64,000 bases of DNA from Apricaphanius iberus (taxonomy: Eukaryota; Chordata; Actinopteri; Cyprinodontiformes; Aphaniidae): positions 3,720,001-3,784,000 of the forward strand of contig JAPXFQ010000899.1 of NCBI GenBank assembly GCA_028564705.1, written 5' to 3'. How positions within the stretch are numbered: the stretch's first letter is position 1; the number at the start of each line of letters is the position of its first letter. The notes below the pieces were generated by a model. It had not been told where the DNA came from, ran no database searches, and saw only the letters and a list, made by a program, of their open reading frames with translations. This document shows, piece by piece, positions 20,547 through 33,300 of the stretch. The position numbers and the translations under genes were made by a program.

Positions 20547-20616
<70 letters not shown>
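20547..20616. repeat. (TC)n microsatellite upstream of shox2
   Basis: About 35 uninterrupted TC units. On the shox2 strand this is a (GA)n tract about 260-340 bases upstream of the candidate TATA box. Such tracts in vertebrate promoters can be bound by GAGA-type factors or form triplex DNA; no function is shown here. Confidence 0.95.
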
Positions 20617-20621
<5 letters not shown>

Positions 20622-20949
20622 CAAGGGTGTGGCTTAAAGAAAATCCGGGGGAAAAATGACAAGCAAAGAGGGAAGCACACGGAAGAGATGAGGAGTTCCT
20701 TATATGTCACTGTGATCTGCGGCCGAGGCAAAGGAAGACGCACACAGGGATGTCACGGAGCGGACCAGCCGGGGCGCAGAGTGCGGAGGAGCGACGTGCG
20801 CTCTGAGCTTCAGATCAGCTCAAAACGTTTTGGCGTCCCAAAAACTTTAGCCTGAGGCCCTACCACCCCCCACCCCCCGCTATTTTCACATTTATAAATA
20901 TATCGCTATGAATAATAATAATAATTATTATTATTATTATTATTATCTT

Positions 20950-21307
20950 ATTGTCCTTATTCTTATTATTAGTATTATTGAAAAATCATTCCATCGCTTT
21001 TCTTATCAGTAGGCCTAATTATGTGTTGCGCATTGTCATCATTAACCAGACTAAATCGCTTAATATTAATCCTCACTGGGCCATTTTAAACCATTAGGGT
21101 GTTAAACAGCAGATAAACGCTTAATTATAGCCTAGTGCCGCTTTATACGCTATGTTGCCATTGGGCTCGCTAATTAAAGTTTTTCGCTGCCGCTTTTTTC
21201 CCCTCCCTCCCCTTCCTACTGAAATAAATGTCTATATTTGTGAAATAAATGTCTATATTTGTGAAAATAAACACCCACTTACTGGTGGGAAAGATGTAGC
21301 AATTTAT

Positions 21308-21353
<46 letters not shown>

Positions 21354-21900
21354 CGGATATAGGCTAGAGCTGGATTTAAAAAACGTTGCGTTAAATCTGA
21401 TGCAAAATAAGTATATTTATTGATCATCTATAAAGCCCCATTTCTACATACAGAGCCCGAACAAGTCCCCTAATTAATTATTAACGATGCTTCGGCTTGA
21501 ACCGTAGGCATTAATTACTATTAATCTCCCCGCATCTGAAAGCACGGTGGTGTTCAGATGGCGTTAAACTGATTCTTTTATCTATTTGCAATGCGCACTC
21601 CGATTACTTTGTTTCTCATCTGCTATTTACAGCCCGTGCACGCTGTTGATCCATCAGTCGGTATACAATATTAGTCGTTTCACCTTCAGCTTCGGTGTGT
21701 TTTTTTAAACTTCATCGGAGTAATTAATTCTTCTAGTGCAAATTTCCCGGGTGCTCTGTCTGACCTTGCATTTTAGGCAGTGTTATTATCTGAGCAGATG
21801 AGCTCAGGTAAACGCTCGCTGATATTTTTCAGATAAATATGCATTTCTTAAGTTACTGGTAGGTATGCCATGCCAGATCAAAACACAATGCGAGAAGCTC
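20950..21900. promoter_or_regulatory. candidate conserved upstream regulatory block of shox2
   Basis: The stretch from about 21440 to 21860 is of mixed composition, without transposon signatures or long simple repeats. It is rich in TAATTA cores (CTAATTAATTATTAACG, CATTAATTACTATTAATC, GTAATTAATTC). This is the usual look of a vertebrate developmental enhancer. A (TA)n run at 21310-21351 separates it from the promoter side. No alignment was available, so conservation is inferred. Confidence 0.4.
21310..21351. repeat. (TA)n microsatellite
   Basis: About 21 TA units upstream of shox2. Confidence 0.95.
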
Positions 21901-24200
21901 GAAGTGCTGATGCAAATATTCCTTTGAAATCCTTTCCATTCACTGTAGTTTCTGAAACTGAAGATTTTTTTTGCATGAATGGTAAAACAAACTAAACAGC
22001 AAAAAAAAAAAAAACAAACAAAAAAACAACAAACATAAAAAAAAAATTATAATCAGACTGTTATTGCTTCTTTAAACTTTTTTAGATAAAGATTTCAGAA
22101 AAATTAACCCATTCAGTTTTTTATATATTGCTATTTCACATTAAATATTACCTAAGAGCAGTGTACAAAATAGGCAAAAGCAAATCAGGTACCAAATATG
22201 CAGTGCAGGGCTGATAGACAAGTAAACTAAGTAGCTGCTTTGGGCCTCCAAACCAACAGGTGGCCCCCAAGAGCATTAAAATTGTTTCACAATATATGAT
22301 TACAAAAGTATTTGTTTTTGTCAAAACACATCAGTGGTAATTCTGAAAAAACAAAATATTCTGGTATTAGTAGCTATATTTAAATTATTGTGGTGATTCA
22401 ATTAACATTTTTCGAACTAAATTTTTTTGTTGTAGGTCAATATTTTGGGTGCAGGTTTTTTCTTTTTGCATTTAAGAAGGAAAAAAACTGTTTTTTTAAA
22501 TTAATTAAAAGGTTGCTGATTTTAGAAGATGAAGAATCCAGCAACACTTGAAGTGCTGAGAAACAAATGTATAAGTAGATCAACATATTTTGACTTCATC
22601 AGGGTGGTCATTAAAAATAAGCTTGCAGTTTTACCATGTTATAAAAATGAGCTCACTGTTTTCACGAATGTTAGAAGTAGGCTAGTTTTTTTATTATAAA
22701 TGTTTCAGAAGCTAATTTGAAGTTTGTGTGTGTTTTTATTTGTAGATGTCTAGTTTTTTATATCTGTCTTAGGAGTAGTCTTTTTTTGTTGTTTCTCCCG
22801 CAGGTTTGCTGTTTTTGTGTTTACAAGAAAAAAAACGTACAGTAACAGAAACAAAAAAAACCCCATCAAACTCATTAGTCTCTTTTTGCTTAAATAAGCT
22901 ATTTAAATAAGGCATTCAGACGGATAAGTATAGTATTAATGCAGATTGGAAAAAACAACATAAAGGCGTGCAGTACAGTTACATGTTATTCAATTTGCAG
23001 AGCAAGCCTAAAGCATAGTAGGCCTAAACTATAGCACCCCCAACACCACTCAGAGAACTGAAATTGACAAATAAGTTTAACATTTAAAAATACATTTTTC
23101 TATATTATGAATAAAACAGTGGTTGTTGCAAAGCAAACCTGTCACAGCTAATATTGAAAAAAAGTTAATTCGCTTTACAATGCTTGCTGACCTCCAGTTA
23201 GTAGGCTGGCAGTTTTATCCATTTTTTTTTTTATTTTTTACAGTTTAATCATCTAAGCAGGAGTAGAAAAAAGCTGTTTACAACTGTGTCAATATCAATT
23301 AAAGATTAATGGCTTCCCCTGATGTTGCCTGGATTAATAATATAATTTATTGTAAGAAAATCAAGCTCAAGGTAGATTCTTTGTGAGAATTGGTATAATT
23401 TACACAGCCAGTGCTCGAGATGTTGATCTCAAACATTATCATTATCAACAAAAGAGATGCTGAAGCATTTCTGACGACACATCTGTCCTATCCTGATATT
23501 ATCTTAGATGCAATCAGTGTCACGTGGATGTGATCTAAGCCAAGGCCATTTGGTTGTAAAGTCAATTTGTGTCAGGTTACTGCCATTTGGTTATGGTTGG
23601 TAAACATTTAAGCATGGATATTAATTAAATATTTTGAAATCGGGAAAAAAAAAACTGCTGCAGATATTTGAGAAAGAATAACACAATATATTACTAGAAA
23701 CCAAGCAATGACGATCAATAACACGCGTTAATCGATTGTTTGGCGTTCAACTGTTAATTCTGGGATGCAATCGATGTTTCCGTGCTCGATGAGTAGAATC
23801 TGGTAAGCAGTGCATGGTTGCAGTTGTGGGGAATTCAATGGTGTGAAAGAGAGGAGCGGGACGTTCATATTCAGGTTTCTATCTGTTTTGCTTCTTGGAC
23901 TTTTAATAAAACACATAGGTACGGAAATGTTACGCAAATAAACAGATAAGAAGGATAAAGGCTTATCTTGATATGCGCATGCTGTGGGATTATATATTTA
24001 GCTAGTTAGGTTAGCACTGTTAGCCTGCTTGTTAGCCTCGATAAATATAATTGAGATCTGAATATCAGATGTTTTATTGGATTATGAAACTATAGTGTCG
24101 TTACTGCTTCATCAGTAACATCTTTGACACACAGGCTTCCTCTCAGAATGTTGTCGTGACTGAGTAACGATGTTAAACTTGCTCAACACGAGCTGAATCG
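21900..24200. other. intergenic DNA between shox2 and rsrc1
   Basis: Mostly AT-rich with A and T homopolymer runs; no coding exon seen. The block at about 23390-23620 has balanced composition and no repeat signature and could be a conserved element. Short open frames here have no recognisable family. Confidence 0.5.
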
Positions 24201-24310
24201 ATGTAAAAATTGTGTATAACAGCAGCGCTTGTGGATGTACACTCGATATTCCGAGTTTAATGTGGGGTTTTTTCACCGCACCTCAACGCCGTTCCTGTAT
24301 CTTATCTCAG

Positions 24311-27300
24311 CCGACCGACAAGCAAGCATGGGTCGGCGCTCCTCGGATAGCGAGGATGACAGTCGGAGCAGGAGGAAGAGAAAACAGCGTCGCCGTTCAT
24401 CCTCCTCGTCTTCTTCTTCCTCATCTGGGAGCCGGGTGAGGAGCAGCCGCAGCAGGAGATCCAGCCGCAGGAGCCGTTCTCGCTCCAAAGACAAAAGGTG
24501 GGATACAGTTACAGTTTACAGTTTGTTTAAAAGAGGAAGCAGGGATGGACACTGTGCAAGATAGCGGTGGTGAGTTTATGTGAGACACTTGAAAGTTGTC
24601 CTCCAGGCGGCTGCTTTGGTGCTGATGCTGCTGATAAATGATGATTTAAAAACAAGAACAATCATAGGAAGCTCACACACGTCTTCTCTTCACAACACAA
24701 TTACCAAATGTTTGGTTTTATCAGTTTTTGTTGTGCACATCCATCCATCCATCCATCCATCCATCTATCTGATCGTATAGTAAATGTTAAAACAGAGTGG
24801 GCCTCATTTGCCAAAACTGATGTAAATCAGGTTACAGTAATGACAATAGGACAAGTTTTATTTAGAGTAAGTAAAAAAAAGTATAAAGAAGTGATCAGAT
24901 ATCAGTTCATCATGGTGCAGAGTACAAGATTAAGTCTAAGGCTGGGCGATATGGCCTCAAATTTATATTGCGATATAAAGTACGTAATGATGGTACGTAA
25001 AGTGGTAATGATATGTATTTTAATATGTTATTCTGTTTTTTATTCATTTAATCAGATGTATTGCAGTAGAACAACAATTTTGAAAAGGTTTAGAATGCCA
25101 TTGAAAGAAATTATTTTGTGATAAATGCGTTTTTAAGAAATCCCAGTCGTTTCCCAAAATGATGCAACATAAAAATTCATACAACAATAAGATGAAAATG
25201 ATTTAAATGAAATAAAAGCTAAATGTTATAAAAATAAGGTTTGAATTTCTCATCTTTCCTAGTTATTTATCAATTTAATACTGCACAAAAAACCTGTGTA
25301 TATTTGAATTAAAATAATTTTACATAGTTGAACAGGTTTCTTTTCCATTAACTGAAAAACAACACATTCTAAACTTACAACATCTAAAGTAAAGACAAAC
25401 ACTGAAAATCAGCATTTATCCTTCTTGAAGTATGTTGGCATAGTTTGATGACATCATTAAAATGCGTAATTGTGGTAGGGCGGTATAGTCAAAATCTCTA
25501 GCTGTTGCTAAATTTATATAATTTCTACTTTATACCCTTTATATTGCAAACTACCAATCAAGCCTATGGCACGCATCCCCAGTCTCCACCTAAAAGGTCC
25601 CACAGTCCAAACCCCACAGGATGGAGAACACCTCCACTGTTATCACTTTGTGAGTTCCCCTATATTCACTCTGGAAAACAAAATCGACTCTGCACATGTC
25701 CGTCAGGATTTTATGATACTAAATGTTCAGTCGGGGCAGCACCTAATAACACAAAGTTCAGCATTTATAAAACAGTTTTAAGTTCAAAAGCTGGTTTCTC
25801 AGGAGAAGAACAACTGGTTAAAGGTGTGTATTTTTCTAGAAGCTGGAGGTATCTTTTTTACCTTTACCCTTTGTCCAAGTAGATAAGCATACAATATTAT
25901 TTTCATCTTTATTCTCACATTATATTAAGGCAACTGTATTGACACAGCATTCTCATCCTGACCCACATTTAAAACGTTTCTTTATTCTTCATAGTAAATT
26001 GTTAAGTTTGGATTAGTATGATTTATAATTCTAAGTGATTCTACACCGCTAGTCCACTCTGGAATAACCTTGTGTTCACCTTCTCAGACCAGGTGTGACA
26101 TTTTAGCCTACCCCAATTCAGGCTCAGATAAATCTGGACAAAAGTGAAAAAATATTTATACTTCCATTTTTCCACCACGCACAGGTTTGATAAATGTTGA
26201 CCAGTTTGAGCATGAGATAAATTCACATATTTAGATTTGCTTGTAAACTCAAGCTAATTAAGTGATACTCCAGTCTTTCTTTGATCAGCCCTGATTAGTA
26301 ATCAAGAAGTCAGATTAAGAAAAATCTGTAAAATTATTATGTTTTATGTGTTTCCTGATTATTCAATTTATCAAAATGAAAAATTCCAACTTTTCCATTT
26401 ATGTTGCCAAAACATGTAGATACATGTAACTGTTGCAGTTATCGAGAGAAAGTATTCAATTAAACCAGAAGAAAACAATTTCTGTTGAAAGTAAATCAAG
26501 TCTAAGTAAATTTTTACATTTTGATAGAAAATGCCTTATTTCTAAACTTTTTAGATTTTGAGTTTTATTAATTTTTCTATAGTTTTGTCCAATGAGGATC
26601 TAATTTTTGGCATCCTTTTCAATGTGTTGGATTTGCCAAATTAGAAAGTTCAGTAATGGGAACAGTCACATTGAATTGTGTCATCGGTTCTGCTCAAGTT
26701 TGCACCACCTTCTTGTCTAATAAGTACTTGTCACTTTAAGCAACCTATGTATTCCATGTTTAAATTCAGCTTGTCACTAGGAGAACAAATGTTTAGGCAC
26801 ACCACTCACTACTCTTAATTTACCTTCTTTAATCCTTAAATGGGCTTAGCGTTAGTCTATTTGTCTGACAATTTGTTGTAAACAAAGAAATGGTATGATT
26901 CACAAATCAGATTTACAAGTATTAGGCTTCCCCACTGTTTTGGTCTAGTTTCAAAAATTAAATTTGCAAATTATAAAATGCCAAATTCATAAAGAATTTA
27001 CAAGCAGATTATTGCAAAAAATCTGCATTTCATTTTTGTAAAAAAAAATTAAAATCTCCCACATGTTTTGTATAAATTTTCTGATAGTATGAATATATTG
27101 TGATCTCATGCTTTTGTATAACATATATATTGAAACTATTAATAGTTACTAATAGCTTGAATTAATTAATTAATGTAGTTAGTCTTTCTCCTCAAACTAT
27201 TGTGAGTCTGTGTTTTTGGAACATGAAGGTTAATTTGGTAATTAGGTAATTAGGAATGCACCAATTCACTTTTTTTCTTTTCAACTACTGATACAGATAT

Positions 27301-30300
27301 TTGAGGTACATAATCTAACAATACCTATCCTATACTATCCAAACAGTACAGAATTTCATAAAATGTGTGCCGTGAGCAAAAGGCACTAGGGATGCAACGA
27401 TATCACTTTTTTCAAACCGATATGATGCCGATACTTGGATCTGACTTCTTGCTGATACCGAGTATCAATGCTGAAACTTCTACCACAGATTTTGTTTTCT
27501 TCTCGGCTTGTTACAAAAAATGATGGTGCATATAAAAAAAAAATATCAGAATCAGAATCAGTTTATTGGCCAAGTATGTCACATACAAGGAATTTGACTC
27601 CGGCAAACTTTTTCCTCCAGTACAGAACTTGAATAAGTGAAATAAAAAAAGAAAAAAAGAAAAATAAGAACAAAAATAAGTAAAAATACAAATAAATATC
27701 AGATCGTAAATAATAAAGGATAATATATACACCAAGCCGGGGTTATTTTACAGTGAGTATGTACAGAAGTGCAGAGTTATAGTTTATTGTTATGTGAGTG
27801 CACTCACACACTGTGACTAGACAGAGTTCGTCAGAGCGACAGCCTGGGGGAAAAAACTGTTTTTGTGTCGGGTGGTTTTGGCGTACAACGCTCTGTAACG
27901 CCGACCTGAGGGGAGGAGCCTAAACAGATTGTGGCCAGGGTGTGAGGGGTCAGAGGTGATTTTCCTGGCCCGCTTCCTGACCCTGGCCCGGAATAGGTCC
28001 TGAATGGAGGGAAGATCGGTTCCTATGATCCTCTCTGCAGTCCTGACTGTTCTCTGCAGTCTGTCCTTGTCTTGCCTGGTGGCGGATCCGAACCAGACAG
28101 AGATGGATGAGGTCAGGACAGACTGGACTATTGCTGTGTAGAAGATGATCAGCAGCTCCTGGGGCAGGTTGAACTTCCTGAGCTGACGCAGAAAGTACAG
28201 CCTTTGCTGGGCCTTTTTCCTTATTATGTTGATGTGTGAGGTCCACTTCAGGTCCCGTGTGATGGTGGATCCTAGGAACCTGAAAGACTCCACTGTGGGG
28301 ACTGGCTTGTTGAGGATCATGAGAGGAGATGTTGATGGTGGTCTCTTCCTGAAGTCCACTGTCATCTCCACAGTTTTGAGCGGGTTTAGCTCCAGGTGGT
28401 TCTGACTGCACCAGAGAACCAGCTGTTCCACTTCCTTTCTGTACACAGACTCGTCGCCGTCGCGGATGAGTCCAATGACGGTGGTGTCATCTGCAAACTT
28501 CAGGAGTTTCACAGAAGGGTCCCTCGACGTGCAGTCAGTGGTGTAAAGGGAGAAGAGCAGTGGGGAGAGAACACATCCCTGGGGGGCGCCGATGCTGAGG
28601 GAACGGGAGCTGGATGTGAACTTACCCAGTTTCACCTGCTGCCTCCTGTCAGTCAGGAAACTGGTAATCCACTGACAGGTGGATGGAGGCACGGTGAGCT
28701 GGGACAGTTTTTGGTGGAGGAGCTCTGGGACAATGGTGTTAAACGCAGAGCTGAAGTCCACAAACAGGACCCGAGCGTAGGTACCTGCAGAGTCTAGATG
28801 GTGCAGGATGTAGTGTAGAGCCATGTTGACGGCATCATCCACTGACCTGTTTGATCTGTAGGCGAACTGCAGGGGGTCTAGCAGGGGATCTGTGATGTCC
28901 TTCAGGTGGGTCAGTACCAGACGCTCAAAGGATTTCATGACCACAGATGTTAGGGCAACTGGTCTGTAGTCATTTAATCCAGTGACTGGGGACTTCTTGG
29001 GAACCGGTATGATGGTGGAGCGTTTGAGGCAGGAGGGGACCTCACACAGCTCCAGGGAGTTATTGAAGATCTGGGTGAAGATGGGAGCCAGCTGGTCAGC
29101 ACAGAATTTCAGAGAGGCTGGGGACACTCCGTCTGGTCCCTGAGCCTTTTTAATTTTCTGTCTCTGAAATAGCTGGCGCACGTCCTGTTCGCAGATCGTC
29201 AAGGCAGGTACGTGGGTGGTTTGGGGTGAAGCTGGGTCTTTTGTGATGGAGATGGTGGGGGAGGTGGGAGGTGTGAAAGTCCTTTCAAACCTGGAAAAGA
29301 AGTCGTTGAGGTCCTCAGCCAGGCGGGGGCTCTCCACAGGGTGGGGGGATGGTCTCCTACAGTTAGTAATGGTCTGCAGGTAGCTCCAAACTGCAGAGGG
29401 GTCGTTAGCAGAAAAACGGTCCTTAAGCTTAGCACTGTAGTTCCTCTTTGCTGCTTTGATCCCTCTTGTCAGCTGGTTCCTGGCCTGTTTGTACAGGTCC
29501 CGATCCCCACTCCTGTAGGCCTCCTCCTTGTCCTGGCGTAGCCGTCTCAGTTCTGCAGTGAACCACGGTTTATTGTTTTTGAATGAGCAGAAGGTTTTGG
29601 TCTGCACACACATGTCCTCACAAAAGCTGATGTAGGATGTCACAGTGTCGGTCAGTTCATCCAGGGATGAAGCCGCTGCTTCAAAGACGCTCCAGTCAGT
29701 GCAGTCAAAGCAGGCCTGTAGCTGCATCTTTGACTCATCAGTCCATCTCCTCACAGTTCTTACTACAGGCTTAGCAGATTTCAGCTTCTGCCTGTAAGAT
29801 GGGATGAGGTGGACCAGGCAGTGGTCGGAAAGTCCCAAAGCAGCACGGGGGACAGAGCGATATGCATTTTTTATTGTGGTGTAGCAGTGATCTAAAGTGT
29901 TCATGTCCCTGGTGGGACACGTCACATGTTGTTTATATTTAGGCAGTTCAAGTTTGAGATTAGCTCTGTTAAAATCCCCGAGAACGATTAGCAGAGAGTC
30001 CGGGTGATTTTTCTCCACGTCTGTGATCTGATCGGCGAGGTGATGTAATGCCTCCGTCACACACGCCTGCGGTGGAATGTATACAGCGACCAGCACAAAC
30101 GAGGCGAACTCCCGCGGTGAATAAAATGGTCTACAGTTTATGAAGAACGACTCAAGGTGAGGGCTGCATGTCTTCTTTAACACTGTGACATCTGTGCACC
30201 AACCTTCGTTAATGTAGAAGCACGTTCCACCTCCCTTTGATTTCCCAGTCAGCTCCGCGCAGCGGTCCGCTCTGAACAGCTGGAAGCCTGGCAGCTTTAG

Positions 30301-33300
30301 AGCGCTGTCCGGGATGAGTTCACTGGACCAGGTTTCAGTGAAGCAAAAGGCGGCAGAACGACTAAAGTCTGAGTTCTTGGATAGGAGAAGGAGCAATTCA
30401 TCCATTTTGTTAGGCAGAGAGCGGACGTTCCCCAGGTGTATGGATGGGAGAGCGGTGCGTAATCCCCGCTGTCGCAGCTTGACGAGCACACCAGCTCGTT
30501 TCCCGCGTCGTCGTCTCCGTCTAAATCCACAGAACGCTGCTGCTCCTCCGATCAGAATCTCCATAAAGCAGTCAGGTTGTGTAAAGACCGGTGAAAAAAG
30601 TCCGGCACTGGATAGCCCAATTTTTAAAAGTTCCTCTCTGCTAATTTTAATAGCAGAGGGAGTGCAGAAAACTACGCAAAAGAGTAAAACAGTAACTAGT
30701 ACCAGAGAGCGAAGTGCCGAGGCGTCCATACGCGGCGCCATCTTGTATCCAAGATCCATATATACATATAGTGGCTTGCAAAAGAATTCGGCCCCCTTGA
30801 ACTTTTCCACATCTTGTCACATTACAGCCACAAACATGAATCAATTTTATTGGATTCCACATGAAAGACCAATACAAAGTGGTGTACACGTGAGAAGTGA
30901 AACGAAAATCATAGATGATTCCAAACATTTTTTACAAATACATAACTGAAAAGTGGGATGTGCGTAAATATTCAGCCCCCTGAGTCAATACTTTGTACAA
31001 CCACCTTTTGCTGCAATTACAGCTGCCAGTCGTTTAGGGTATGTCTCTACCAGCTTTGCACATCTACAGACTGAAATTCTTGCCCATTCTTCTTTGCAAG
31101 ACAGCTCCAGCTCAATCACATTAGATGGACAGCGTTTGTGAACAGCAGTTTTCAGATCTTGCCATAGATTCTCGATTGGATTTAGATCTGGACTTTGACT
31201 GGGCCATTCTAACACATGGATATGTTTTGTTTTAAACCATTCGATTGTTACCCTGGCTTTATGTTTAGGGTCGTTGTCCTGCTGGAAGGTGAACCTCCGC
31301 TCCAGTCTCAAGTCTTTTGCAGACTCCCAAGAGGTTTTCTTCCAAGATTGTCCTGTATTTGGCTCCATCCATCTTCCCATCAACTCTGACCAGCTTCCCT
31401 GTCCCTGCTGAAGAGAAGCCCCCCCAGAGCATGATGCTGCCACCACCATATTTGACAGTGGGGACTGTGTGTTCAGAGTGATGTGCAGTGTTAGTTTTCC
31501 GCCACACATAGCGTTTTGCATTTTGGTCTCATCTGACCAGAGCACCTTCTTTCACATGTTTGCTGTGTCCCCCACATGGCTTGTAGCAAACTGCAAACGG
31601 GACTTCTTATGGGTTTCTTTTAACAATGGCTTTCTTTTTACCACTCTTCCATAAAGGCCAACATTGTGCAGTGCACGACTAATAATTGTCCAGTGGAAAT
31701 ATTCCCCCGCCTGAGATGTAGATCTCTGCATCTCGTCCAGGTTCACCACGGGCCTCTTGGCTGCATTTCAGATCAGCGCTCTCTTTATTCGGCCTGTGAG
31801 TTTAGGTGGACGGCCTTATTTTTGTAGGTTTACAATTGTGCCATACTATTTCCATTTCTGAATGATCGATTTAACAGTGCTCCGTGGGATGTTCAAGGCT
31901 TGGGAAATCTTTTTGTAGCCTAAGCCTGCTTTAAATTTCTCAATAACTTTACCCCTGACCTGTCTGGTGTGTTCTTTGGACTTCATGGTGTTGTTGCTCC
32001 CAACATTCTCTTAGACAACCTCTGAGGCCGTCACAGCGCAGCTGTATTTGTACTGACATTAGATTACACACACCTAGGTGCACTCTATTTAGTCATTTGC
32101 ACTCTTCAGGCAATGTCTATGGGCAACTGACTGCACTCAGACCAAAAGGGGGCTGAATAATTACGCACACCCCACTTTTCAGTAATTTATTTGTAAAAAA
32201 AAAATTGGAATCGTGTATGTTTTTCATTCCACTTGTCACATGTACACCACTTTCTATTGGTCTTTCATGTGGAATTTCAAAAAAATTGATTTATGTCTGT
32301 GGCTGTAATGTGACAAAATGTGGAAAGGTTCAAGGGGGCCGAATACTTTTGCAAGCCACTTTATATAAGCTCCAGCTCTAGTTTACTGACCGTCCCTAGA
32401 GCCAGAACCAAACATGGAGAAGCAGCTTTTAGTGTCTCTGCTCCCCAAATCTGGAATAAACTACTGGGAGAATGAAAAGCTGTGGAGACGCTTAACTCTT
32501 TTAAGTCTAAAATTAAATCTTACCTATTTAGACTCGCTTATGAGTAACTCATCCTATGATTGCTATTTACATACTGGTTTTTTATTTTTATACAAATTAT
32601 TGTCTTGATTATTGTTTTATTGTACATTCTTTCTTGTATTTTAATCTTCACGTCTGATTGCTAACTGTTTTATGCTTTCTTTTAGTGATTCTGTGTTCTA
32701 ATTTTATTCATGTAAAGCACCTTGAATTGCCTTGAGTTGAATGTGTGCTATACAAATAAAACTGCCTTGCATAAAATGACAGAAAAAGCAAAATTTCAAT
32801 TGCTAACTGAACATTCTGTGAAATTATTGTAGTTTCCACATTTTAAGTATCGGTTAACAAAAAAATATGAGTACAGTCTAACGGTTTCGGCCCTGATACC
32901 GGTATCATTGCATCCCTAGATATAATAAATGTACAATATAATTTTCTTCATCTAGCTACAAACTGACCCGTCTGTCCGTCCATCCATCCTCTGACCCACA
33001 CTAGGCTACCTTGGTTGTTCAGACGAGGCCAGTTGATGGTAATTATTTATGAGACCTGGTCAAGGCCCATTACCGCTGACGGGAAGTACTTGTGTGCCTG
33101 CACAGAGTGGGTCTGGGTGGGCAGTGTAAACCATGGGACCACAGTCCCTCATCTATTAGCTGCGCTTTTGATCAATTAACCAAGACCTTGTATTTGTTTC
33201 TGTTCGTCTGTCGAAACAAGTTCCTTTATATAGACTTAGAAAGAACACACACACAAACACACACAAGCCGCAAAAAGTGACCTCACTTGTGGTAAAAAGG

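Noticed and set aside
24960..25121. Open frames in the hAT-like fragment after the first rsrc1 exon
   Set aside because: Low-complexity AT-rich sequence with no transposase motifs.
27950..28411. Second minus-strand frame inside the LINE
   Set aside because: Out-of-frame shadow of the reverse transcriptase coding region.
30314..30949. Long plus-strand frame opposite the LINE start
   Set aside because: Antisense of the LINE and Tc1 terminus; no similarity to any family.
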